A stretch of 64,000 bases of DNA from Plantago ovata (taxonomy: Eukaryota > Streptophyta > Magnoliopsida > Lamiales > Plantaginaceae): assembly GCA_028274465.1 (NCBI GenBank), contig CM051458.1:38664744-38728743 (forward strand), given 5' to 3'. The position numbers were made by a program, and so were the translations under genes. The notes below the pieces were generated by a model. That model did not search any database. It was given only the letters and a program-made list of their open reading frames with translations, and was not told the origin of the DNA. Numbering within the stretch: the first letter of the stretch is position 1; each line of letters begins with the position of its first letter. Of this stretch, positions 10,860 through 19,681 are shown in pieces.

Positions 10860-11123
10860 CTCTCTGTAATAGTTTTTGTTAAAGTTTTTGCTTGCTGATT
10901 CTGTTTAAATTATCTCTGCTACTTCTTGTAACTTCTGAAAGATAACTATCAGCAATGAAGCTTTTGACTCTTATTGGTTTTTGATTATGCAATTTACTTA
11001 TGCTTACTGTTTAATTATTCAAGTATGCTTGCATTAATCAACTGATTTATTCAACATCAGAAACCTCTAAAAGGGTAACAATTAATTTAGCCATGGATTG
11101 CTAACATCAAAAAGGGGGAAATT
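10860..11123 (+). promoter_or_regulatory. 3' spacer of copia-1 with polypurine tract
   Basis: AT-rich non-coding DNA between the third gene and the LTR, conserved in copia-2 (38424-38687). AAAAAGGGGGAA at 11109-11120 is the plus-strand primer site just before the LTR start TGTTAG. Confidence 0.85.
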
Positions 11124-12730
11124 TGTTAGAAAACTTGTAATTTTGATGAGCAATTAACCATTCTAAGTTAAGGAAAGTCCAGTAACTAGTACTCTTAAGG
11201 TCCATAGGAATTTAGAATTTTAAGGACATTGAAAAAGAGCAACTTTTGCTGAAGACTTAGATTAGGTGCTAGATAGGTTGGTTTTTATAGCTTATGATGT
11301 ATCTTGTTTTCTGAAAAGAAAATAACCTATTGAAGAATTTGCTGACGATGTACTTTGTTTTTACAAACAAACTATTGAAGCATTTAGAACCGCTCAGAAT
11401 CTTGAAGAATTTTGAAGATCTGAAGACTTGAAGAATTCGAAGATCTGAAGACTAGAAGATTTCTGAAGACTGGTATCTACAAAGGCACATGTTGCTCAGA
11501 AAGTGGAAACTTCAGCAACATCATTGCATAAGTGAAAATCTGAAAGACAAAGTAGGTTGTGCTTGCTGAAACTGAGACTGACCACTTGCTGATGCAACAT
11601 ATGTGACCTCTTGCTGAAAGTACTTGTATTTGCGCTCCAATGTTACTGTTTGAATTCTATTCAAATAAGCATTAAATGCAAAGCATGCACGCGAAGGACA
11701 TGAAGACTAGAAGACAAACAAAGACGCTGCTGAAAGTACAAAAGCAAGATAGTGACATCGATCTTAAGGATCAAAAGCCTGGGAATTTAAAATTCAAACG
11801 GCTCCTTATTTTCACTATAAATAGAGGTCATCCGACAAAGAGTTGAAGTGTGTCAACAACGTGATCAAACTCTCACTTGTGCTTAAACTCACATACCTTC
11901 AAACTCTCTATACTGCCATTGATCCGTTCCAAGACTTAAAGCTTGAAAAAGCTACTTGTGAAGAAGTAGAATTTACACGACTAAAAAATTAGTTAAGTGT
12001 TCTTTCTTTCATTCAAACAAGAACAAGTCTTGACACCAGAAACATTCAAACTTGTTTACTGCAAAGTATTCAAAGTTCTGTTTCTTAGATCACTTGTTGT
12101 AACTGAATAAGTTATAATTAAGTTATCTCATCCCAAACCTCTCTAACTTAAAATACACCCTTTCAGGCGTGATATTCAGGGGGAACTTAATCGAGCATAG
12201 TTTTGCTGATTAAAAGTACCATGTTTGGTGGAGAACAAGGTTGCGTTCTCTAGATTAGGTTGGAGACGAAGCAAGTGTGCTTTGGTTTATGTTTGAATCG
12301 CTCTAGATAGGAGTTGTAAGGAACCTCAGTCATATCTTAGTGGATTTAGTCCTAGAAAGGACAAAGTGGATTAGTTGAGAGATTACGCCACTCTCAGATA
12401 TCACTATAAAAGTGTTTGTCTGATTTACTTACTGTATTTAGTTTTCAGCAAATCATATCTATCTGTACACAGTCACTCACATCACTTGCTGAAATCTTCA
12501 TTTGCTGGAAGAAGCACTTATTGTATCAAAGACTTCCGCTCTCTGATTTTAAGTATCAGTAAACCTAGTTACTGAAAAGTAACTTACGCTTGCTGAGAAA
12601 GTTAAGTATCAGCAAACTCATTACGGAAAAGTAATAAGCACTTGCTGAGAAAGTTTTAAACGATGAATTTTTGAAAAGACTATTCACCCCCCCCCTCCTA
12701 GTCTTTTCTTGTTGTTTAAAGGGATCAACA
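11124..12730 (+). repeat. 3' LTR of copia-1 (1607 bp)
   Basis: Starts TGTTAGAAAACTTG after the polypurine tract and ends GGGATCAACA. It contains a purine-rich GAAGATCTGAAGACT repeat (about 11400-11475), TATAAATA (11816-11823), and near its 3' end a duplicated block with GTTACT/AGTAAC and ATTAC/GTAAT hairpins (12567-12650), a C9 run and TAGTCTTTTCTTG. It matches the copia-2 LTR along its length and the R-U5 units of copia-3. The motif TTGCTGA and its complement recur many times. Confidence 0.95.
11816..11823 (+). promoter_or_regulatory. LTR TATA box (copia-1)
   Basis: TATAAATA in CACTATAAATAGAGG context, conserved at 39372-39379 and, on the minus strand, at 59031-59038. Transcription would start about 30 bp downstream, near AGTTGAAGTGTGTCAAC, which defines the start of R. 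Confidence 0.8.
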
Positions 12731-12731
12731 G

Positions 12732-13669
12732 ACTGGCTCGCTGAACAAGCAAGCTCAGCAAACAACCTCATCAGAAGAACCAGCAGTTGGAAATGATCTC
12801 TGCTTTTACTGCAAAAAGCCTGGACACTTCAAAGCAAATTGTCCTTTGCTGAAAGGCAAATCTGCTGAAAAGAAGAAGAAGTTCAAGAGAGCTTTTATTG
12901 ATGAAGAAAAGAAGAAGCTTCAAGCAAAAATTGATGCATTATGCATTGATACTAGCTCCGAAGACAGTGAGGATGAAAGCTCAGACACTGACGATGAAGA
13001 AGCCACTCTTGACGTAGAGATTGGCAAAGAAGTTTGTGGAATAGCTATGGAAGCTTATCCAGATGTGTTAAACTACGAATTCTGCCTCATGGACGGTCAG
13101 GTAAATAATCCTACCTCTGACTCAGACTCAGAAAGTGAAGACGAGATTGACCTTGACAAGATTCAAGGAGAAATCGAAAGATTTGAGAAAACTCTGAGCA
13201 GACAGCAAGAGAAAGTACAGATTGCTGAAACTCTGACCAAGTAGACTACTGAAAAGTATATCTTGAAGAAAAGGATGCTGAAATAAGGCGTCTTAAGAAG
13301 TTGATTGCTGAAGCTACAGAGAAGAATTCTCAAATGGCATTAGAATTGGAAGAATAGCAGTCCTCAATTCTAAAGTTACGTGCTGAAATCCAAGAAATGA
13401 AAAAGATGAAAATCAATTTCAAATCTTATGTTGACGCAAGTAATACGCTGACTGAACTAAACTCTTATTTGAGAGATCCATCTCAGAAAGAAGGTTTAGG
13501 TGCAACGTATGAAGGTGATGACGTCATAATCTTAAGTAAAGATAAATCACCGATTTCCTTCGTACGTGCTACTGATAGTGGTCAACCAGAACTCTATCAG
13601 TTTGGTCAATCTAAGGTTGCTGAAAAATGCAATCAAGTACCTACGACCGTAAAGCCCGCTGTTTCTACT
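12732..13669 (+). pseudogene. gag: copia-2 gag with CCHC zinc knuckle (5' and 3' cut)
   Basis: The frame is open from the copia-1 border and runs through a CX2CX4HX4C RNA-binding zinc knuckle (CFYCKKPGHFKANC, about 12802-12843), a Lys-rich patch, an acidic Ser/Asp/Glu region and a coiled-coil-like part. A TAG at 13243 (CAG in copia-1) and a frame change near 13265 break it. Athila-1 interrupts it at 13669; the rest continues at 22491. Confidence 0.85.
13665..13669 (+). repeat. target-site duplication of Athila-1, left copy (CTACT)
   Basis: CTACT directly precedes the LTR start; the same five bases follow the other LTR at 22491-22495. Removing Athila-1 and one copy rejoins copia-2 gag. Confidence 0.93.
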
Positions 13670-14940
13670 TGATGAATGTGTATTTTACACTTTCATTCGA
13701 CTCTTTTTCACCTATTTTAGCTATCCTCTATGTTAATTTAGCTATATTTTAATGCATTTTATTAGAATAGTGTCACGTTTCCCTTTAGATTTTATTTTAC
13801 AGGTTTTGTTTGAAATTCGAGGATTTCCGGGCAAATATATTGAAGTTGACAAGGAATTGGTGTTCCAGAAGCCTATTTGGAGTATCTGAAGGTTTCCGGA
13901 TAGGATTTGGAGTCTAGGGGCCGAATCTGGAGGTTAGAAGGCTACTAGAAGTCAGAAACCGAGTCCGAAAAGGGGAAGAAATCCAAAAACGCGTCGAAAA
14001 CGCGGAATTCCGCGAATTTCTCTCCGGGCGAACCGCTGGGCGTGTGGGGCGAACCGCCCCACAGTAATTCGAAGCCTATATATAGTTGCTCAGTTTTCTC
14101 CGAAAATCATACTTTTCCAGACCTACTTTCTCACCTCTCTCTGTAGTTTTAGGTAGGAACTTCCCGGGGCCTGTCCTGGGAGTTCATAGCTTAGGGGACA
14201 CTTTTTCGTAGCAGATTGGAGCTTGTAGGATCGCAATTCTTCGGAGATTGACAACCTTCGGTAACTTGTATCTTACAGTTTAATCTAGTTATTTTATTTA
14301 TCTTTCAACATGTTTTCTTCTATGATTTCTGTTGATTGCATGCCTATTATGGGTAGCTAATCTTATCGTTGGTGGTAGTATGTGAATTCTTAGCGAAGGG
14401 AAGATAATCATGCTAATGGCTATATCGCGCATTATACTCCGTGTCATTGCTTTATTTCGTTGATCAGGCACAACCTAAATTCTCGTATGTTGTATTAATT
14501 ATTATGCACAATTGGACCCTTGTCGACCTGTTCGCGAGTTTATCTTCGTAGTGTTGAATAATTACGGAACACATTAGGACAATAGTGATTGACTTGTCAG
14601 ACCCATTATCTTCGTAGTGCTTAATAATTGCAACAGGACACTAGATTGATTCAAAGATATCTATGCAAGACCCGAGGAATTTATGCATGATTATCGACCC
14701 GTTATGCTTTGAAGGATCATACTATCACCAATCTCCATTATCTGTTAGAAAAACCCCTTGCTATCTGTTTGCTGTTTTTATATTCTCTTGTTAAATAGAT
14801 AAAGCTAGTTATAGTCCTGAGAGAACGACACTCGAGTCATTCTACTGCTACACTACGGTTTTCGTTGTAGTTGTGGATTCCTTTGGCTAAATAACAAATT
14901 TATTTGCTTGAATTCGGAGCACGACATCCGCGGTTCATCA
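13670..14940 (+). repeat. 5' LTR of Athila-1 (1271 bp)
   Basis: TGATGAATG to GGTTCATCA. The U3 part contains a perfect palindrome GTGGGGCG-AAC-CGCCCCAC (14044-14062) and TATATATA (14077-14084). It is almost identical to 21220-22490. Confidence 0.97.
14044..14084 (+). promoter_or_regulatory. GC palindrome and TATA box of the Athila-1 LTR
   Basis: An 8-bp-arm palindrome ends about 15 bp before TATATATA. The same palindrome type recurs inside the element before the second ORF (17515-17601) and in Athila-2, also next to its TATA box. A binding site or RNA stem is possible; both are inferred. Confidence 0.7.
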
Positions 14941-14943
14941 AAT

Positions 14944-14961
14944 TGGCGCCGTTGCCGGGGA
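14944..14961 (+). promoter_or_regulatory. primer binding site, tRNA-Asp type (Athila-1)
   Basis: TGGCGCCGTTGCCGGGGA lies three bases after the 5' LTR and is complementary to the 3' end of plant tRNA-Asp(GUC). This primer is typical of Athila-type elements. Confidence 0.93.
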
Positions 14962-15085
14962 CCATACTCCTTTTTTCTGTTTAATTTGTTTATATTTTCA
15001 GCTTTAGATTCCTAATTCTACTAGTTTTAGTTTTCCTTTTTAATCTCTCTCTCATACTGCTTTCCTAGTCTGTTACAGATAGTGT

Positions 15086-16618
15086 ATGCCGCATACACGT
15101 TCTGCAGGAACACCGATTGCTGATTCAATTGCTGAGATCGATAGAGTCTACCACCAAAGAAGGCGACTACTTGAAAGGCGCGCACTAGAGGAAATAGAGG
15201 ATACCGATTTCTCTGAATCTCTACACATTCTTTCCAAGGAAATCGACGGAATGGCAGAAGCTAGACCACTGAAAGCATGGGTTCAACCCCACACGGATCG
15301 TATGAGGGGACCGACGATTGTTCTTTCGTCTGCAACTCGAGATCTGGAGATCAAGAACCACGCATTCCAACAACTTCTGAGGTTCTATGGCTTATCAAGG
15401 GAAGATGTGATGGGGTACTTGCACGATATCGATGATTTCGTCAACCAACTCCCACGACCCGGAGCTGACATAACAACGGATGACTTAAGGATGAAGGTTT
15501 TTGCTATGGGACTTGGCGACAGAGCCAAGTCGTGGTTGAGTTCTCTACCAGCAGGCTCGATGGACACTTGGGAGAAGGTTTTTTCAGCTTTCATGGAGAA
15601 ATACTTCCCTCACACCTTGACTACCGCGCTAAAGGCGCAGATCACTGGATTCAAGCAGGACTACGATGAGACCATCTACACCGCGTTCGAGAGGTTCCAA
15701 AATCTCACGAACAAGTGCCCTCACCATGGTTTTGAACTTTCTGACCTAGTCCAACACTTCTACAATGGACTAATCTTCGAGAACCAACAAGTGGTGGACT
15801 TCCAATGCCGAGGCAATATTTGGGAAGAAACCGCAGAAGCTGTCTGGGCAGTTTTCGAAAGGCTTTCTAAGGGTTCGCAGTTCAAGGACCCAAGAGCAAT
15901 GGTTAGGAGACGTGGACCTGAAGCTCCACCGACTCACGAAGCCCCTATGTATAGGGGGAATGGGGATCAATTCGAGTGCTTTACCAACGAATTGAAGCAA
16001 GTCCTCAAGAGCGCCACCGGAACAACTGTTTCGAACGAAGTATGCCGAATATGCAAGAACTATGGGCATGGGGCTCATATTTGTAGATCGGAGCTGGCAT
16101 ACGATGATGGAAACTGGGCTCGAGGAGGCGAAGAAGAAGCCTTTGCTACGGATTTTGGTACACAAGAAGTTAGCTACGGACAAGACAGTAGGAATCCTCG
16201 AGGTGGATTTTGGAGAAGGGGATTCCGAAACAATCAAGGATATGCACCGGATAACCAAACTTATGGCCCTAACCAATACCGTAGTAGGCTAAACTATGGT
16301 AATGATCACTGCGAAAACCCCGCTCCAAAAGAGCCACCGAAGTCGAAGTCGGCTCAACTGATGGAGAACTTGCAAAAGATGGTTGATCACACACAAAGTT
16401 TTCTAAAACGTTATGAAGAAGATTCTGAGAAGACTAGGGCAAGGCTTGATAGGTTGGAAGAGAGCACTAGGCTTGCCCATACAAAGATGCAAGAGTTGAT
16501 CGACCGAGGAGCAAGTAGGGAACAAGCCAAACTGCCTAGCAACACCGAGAAATCGATGTCCATTACCTTAGTGGGTGATCTACCTGTTGAAATCACCATA
16601 AAGAAGGTTGCTAAGTGA
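15086..16618 (+). CDS. gag: Athila-1 Gag, 510 residues
   Basis: Capsid protein of the element. The Ty3/gypsy retrotransposon gag domain lies at about residues 130-250 (RAKSWLSSLPAGS, FMEKYFPH). A zinc knuckle CRICKNYGHGAHIC (CX2CX4HX4C) is near residue 318. A coiled-coil-like part is near 430-470. The start ATG at 15086 is preceded by an AT-rich leader and matches the start position in Athila-2. The frame ends with UGA at 16616-16618; the protease follows in the same frame. In Athila-2 this codon is UGC (Cys), so the stop is either a mutation or a read-through site. This is one of the best-preserved genes in the window. Confidence 0.92.
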   Translation: MPHTRSAGTPIADSIAEIDRVYHQRRRLLERRALEEIEDTDFSESLHILSKEIDGMAEARPLKAWVQPHTDRMRGPTIVLSSATRDLEIKNHAFQQLLRFYGLSREDVMGYLHDIDDFVNQLPRPGADITTDDLRMKVFAMGLGDRAKSWLSSLPAGSMDTWEKVFSAFMEKYFPHTLTTALKAQITGFKQDYDETIYTAFERFQNLTNKCPHHGFELSDLVQHFYNGLIFENQQVVDFQCRGNIWEETAEAVWAVFERLSKGSQFKDPRAMVRRRGPEAPPTHEAPMYRGNGDQFECFTNELKQVLKSATGTTVSNEVCRICKNYGHGAHICRSELAYDDGNWARGGEEEAFATDFGTQEVSYGQDSRNPRGGFWRRGFRNNQGYAPDNQTYGPNQYRSRLNYGNDHCENPAPKEPPKSKSAQLMENLQKMVDHTQSFLKRYEEDSEKTRARLDRLEESTRLAHTKMQELIDRGASREQAKLPSNTEKSMSITLVGDLPVEITIKKVAK

Positions 16619-17245
16619 GAAAGTTGCAAGAGGGAAATGCCCCCACAAGCCGAAGAAGAAGAGAAGGACATTGGTACTAACAAGAGTGAAGAGGAGGAAG
16701 AGGATCCCGAGCCACTCCCTCAAAGTTTCGATGTTAAGGTCAGGATTGGGGAGCTTGAAGATGTCCGAGCCACACTAGACACAGGATCCTACTCTAATGT
16801 GCTCCCGTTGAATGTTTTCGAGAAGAGTAACCTTGGAGAACTAACTGTGCATAAGGCTATTATGCAACTGGCAGATGGATCCCTTGTGAAACCCGAAGGC
16901 GTTGTGAAGAATGTATTAGTCAAGATTGGTGAAGCTTTTGTCTACACCGATTTTGTAATTATGCCGGCGTCCGCACCAGGAACGGGGGATGTCATACTCT
17001 TAGGACGAACATTCTTGACTAAGCTACGCTCCGTGATGGACATCTACCAAAGAACTTGCACTATTGAAGTGGATGGCAAGCAACATGTGTTGCAAGCCAT
17101 ATCCGATCCACCTGATCCACCCGATACATCTAACACTATTGATTACAGTGATCTTAATGTCTATGTTCATTCTTATTCACAGGATCGAGGCATGGGAAGG
17201 AGATTCGTGAAGGGGAAGTCTAGTACCATCAGAAAGAAAAGATAG
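16619..17245 (+). CDS. Athila-1 aspartic protease, in frame behind the gag stop
   Basis: Retroviral-type protease that would cut Gag. The active-site motif DTGSYSNVLP is at about 16778-16807 and the flap/C-terminal motif LLGRTFL at about 17000-17020. An acidic linker precedes it. The frame is the same as gag, separated by one UGA; the first Met is at 16637. It ends in a basic tail (GKSSTIRKKR), and where RT should follow the sequence turns non-coding. The Athila-2 protease ends in a very similar basic tail (GKSSTLKKKS), so the loss of RT is shared. Confidence 0.88.
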   Translation, partial: ESCKREMPPQAEEEEKDIGTNKSEEEEEDPEPLPQSFDVKVRIGELEDVRATLDTGSYSNVLPLNVFEKSNLGELTVHKAIMQLADGSLVKPEGVVKNVLVKIGEAFVYTDFVIMPASAPGTGDVILLGRTFLTKLRSVMDIYQRTCTIEVDGKQHVLQAISDPPDPPDTSNTIDYSDLNVYVHSYSQDRGMGRRFVKGKSSTIRKKR

Positions 17246-17514
17246 GCGAAGACAGGAGTCGAGTCAGAGACTTTAAACAATGGCGCTATCCGGGAAGCAA
17301 CCCGGGGTTTTTATCGCTTTCTTTACCGCTTTATTGCATGCATTCATACTTGAACAAATTGCTTTCCATATGTGAATTTGTTCGGTTCTGTGTCGTATGT
17401 GCTTTTGTTGTGTTCGAGTGCGACTTTTCGAGTAATTTTTTGAGAAAAATGATTTTTCGGGGACTAAAAACCGCGTTTTTATTTCTAAAATGTTCGTCTC
17501 CCACCTAGGAGTGG
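17246..17514 (+). other. non-coding region after protease with conserved hairpin
   Basis: No RT-like frame is visible. CCGGG-AAGCAA-CCCGG (17290-17305) followed by a T run is conserved in Athila-2 (25741-25756, minus) with loop AGGCAA. A similar GGGAGGCAACCC element follows pol in many plant Athila elements, as I remember, which would make this the 3' edge of a pol deletion. Confidence 0.7.
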
Positions 17515-17601
17515 GGGGCGAATCGCCCCGCGTCCAGAGCGCGCGCGCGCGCTCCGGACGTGCGGGGCGGTTCGCCCCAGGTGTGGGGCGAACCGCCCCA
17601 C
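17515..17601 (+). repeat. cluster of GC-rich palindromes before the second ORF (Athila-1)
   Basis: Four palindromes in under 90 bp: GGGGCG-AAT-CGCCCC (17515-17529), a 30-nt one with arms CGTCC/GGACG around a GC repeat (17531-17560), GGGGCG-GTT-CGCCCC (17564-17578) and GTGGGGCG-AAC-CGCCCCAC (17583-17601). The last is the same as in the LTR promoter. Athila-2 has a matching cluster. Confidence 0.85.
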
Positions 17602-17831
17602 GGCCACCAGAGAGAAAAATCGGGGATTTCATCCCCAATCTCTCATTTTCCTCCATTTTCATCTTCCTAACTCCAAAATTTCCCCCATATTCAAAATAAC
17701 TTCAAATCTTCATAACTTCTTCATCTTTCCATCATTTTGTGTGTTCTTTAGCTTCAATCGAAGCCCGTTACGTGCTCTATCTTTCTATCCGAACAAATTT
17801 CTTCCTAGCTCATTCAATTTCCGGATTTGAG

Positions 17832-18372
17832 GTATTATCACATGAACCCTATTTTTTTAAATTTGGGGATTTTTTGATTTATGCTTCAATTAAGCTTGTA
17901 TGATGTATGGGTTGATGTTATATGTGATTAGATTCGTTATTCATTATCAATTACATGTTCAATTAGGCTTGGTTTGATGATTCGATATTTTTGCTAATTA
18001 GATGATATATGTCTTGTTAGAGAAATGTCTCTCTTAGTTTCATTCCATGCTTAAACATGTGTTTGTTGATATGATAATGATGGATGTATTGGTAGAATGC
18101 ATGATTGATGGAATAGAGGATTTATGCTAGATTTTTTATTTTTATGGTATGGATTGAACCTTGTAATTCAAGGTATTTGTTGTTTAGCAAGAGCATAATG
18201 TGATATGTTATTGTAGTAGTTACATTGATATGTTGCGTAATGAATTAGCTAGACTAGGCTTTGGGTTTTTGAGGAGTTGGATTTTTGAAAATATTACTCG
18301 TTTGTTCGCTCGTATATTTACATATGCATAGGTCTGTTTAGCATGGTACAAGATACTAATTGTTGTTTGTAG
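17832..18372 (+). other. predicted leader intron before the second ORF (541 nt, Athila-1)
   Basis: TTTGAG|GTATTATC donor and TTGTTTGTAG|GAATC acceptor, T-rich inside, five bases before the ATG of the second ORF. From about 17492 to the donor I find no ATG, as expected of an untranslated exon. Athila-2 has donor and acceptor at the same places and exactly the same intron length. Confidence 0.7.
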
Positions 18373-18377
18373 GAATC

Positions 18378-19681
18378 ATGGCACCGAGATCAAGAAGAGC
18401 CGGCTCTAGCAAAAAGGGGAAGGGAGTAGCATCAAGCTCCCAACCATCTCACCATATGTTCGAGTTGTCTGTGGCTGCGATAGAGGTGCGACAAAGGTAG
18501 AAGCGCAGATGGCCGACAGAGGAAGGTCGATCATCCAAGATAGGAGGATTGACATTGCCGAGTCCGCAGTTGATAAAGCGGGATATAGGACGCTGTCACG
18601 ATTGGGGTCACAAAAGAATTGGGAATGGTACAGTTCCAACAGGTTCAAAGGTTACGACGAGAGCCTCCTCCAAGAGTTCTACACTGGATACACAGATCTC
18701 GAGGAGAAGAATGGGGTGCTAGTCCGAGGCCTAATTATACCGTGGAAACCAGAGTACATTTCTTCCTTCATCCATTTCAGGAATCAGGAATTCACAGGGA
18801 GCGACCATGCCTACCTGTATTCAAGGGCCTCTAGGGGGATAGGGAGACACATCACAGACGCGATCTGCAACAGGGCGTACCGATATCCAGAACTCGGGGG
18901 AGAACCTCGACGGATCAGTTATAGCGACCTTAGCATTGAAGCTAAGGTGATGATGAAATTTTGCATCTCCAACTTGATCCCAAGGAAGAATGACTCGTGG
19001 ATTCAGCCCTATTACGCCGAGCTCCTCTACAACCTGATAGAGAGACATCAGATCGACATAGGGCACATCATGTATGAGGAGTACGAGCGCCACTGGGAAA
19101 AGAAGAGGAAGCCATTCATCTTCCCAAGCTTCATCACAACCTACTGCAAGTATCATGGGGTCGAAGACATTGAGGAGGGGGATTGCGAGGTCGCTGCCCT
19201 TTCACCCTCGACCATTGAGGTGCAGCTCAATAGGTATCAGTTGAAGAACCCCACGGCTGCCGCTGCTGATGTAGGAGCACCCTTCCAGCCGAGTTATTCC
19301 GATCATGAGGATGTTATGGAGGCCGATGTTGGCCAAGCCCCTATCCCAGATATCCCGTTTGTCCATCGAGCACCGCATGCACCACCTCGAGCACCACAGG
19401 GGTCTAGAGGATTTGACTTCTCTAAATTCCGTACCTACCTCGACGGCCGTTTCGACAGAATTGATGCCAACAACGCGGCCATGCGACAGGACCTCGACAG
19501 GCACATTGTCCAGCACAACCGCGATTGGGAGATATTCGAGGAGCATCGCCGAGAGGATAGGCAGCACATGTGGGAGCAGCAACAGCTCATCCAGCAACAA
19601 CAGGAAGCTCTACGACAGTCCAATGAGCTCATGAATGACATGTGGAGTGACTTTTATGGGGAATACCATCCCGATGATTAG
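18378..19681 (+). pseudogene. Athila-1 second ORF (env-position protein), one frameshift near the start
   Basis: Second protein of the element in the place of the Athila 'env-like' ORF. The first ATG (18378) follows the intron acceptor and gives a basic tail MAPRSRRAGSSKKGKG, but this frame stops at 18498; the main frame (390 residues from 18509) is open to 19681, so one base was lost near 18498. The middle (18900-19170) resembles the plant 'putative transposon protein' domain, with FCISNLIPRKND and FPSFITTYC. The C-terminal third is Pro-rich and then Gln-rich coiled-coil. I see no signal peptide or membrane helix. The role is unknown. Confidence 0.78.

Larger units (their letters stand above)
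1..12730 (+). mobile_element. copia-1: Sirevirus-type Ty1/copia retrotransposon, 5' part outside window
   Basis: Ty1/copia LTR retrotransposon read on the plus strand. The order is end of gag, protease, integrase, reverse transcriptase, RNase H, a 900-bp spacer, a very long third gene, polypurine tract and 3' LTR. Integrase before RT and the RT motif YVDDIIFGS show Ty1/copia; an extra sense gene 3' of pol points to the Sirevirus lineage. The 3' LTR ends at 12730 and the next bases are the middle of gag from another element of the same family, so copia-1 is nested in copia-2. GACTG at 12731-12735 would be the right target-site copy; its mate is outside the window. Many frameshifts and stops show that the copy is dead. 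Confidence 0.93.

Noticed and set aside
12731-13669. Tandem (LTR-sharing) arrangement of copia-1 and copia-2 by unequal crossing over
   Set aside because: The DNA after the copia-1 LTR is the middle of gag, not a primer site, so nested insertion fits and LTR sharing does not.
17490-17699. Short frame over the GC palindromes
   Set aside because: It is a by-product of GC-rich inverted repeats; Athila-2 does not keep it.
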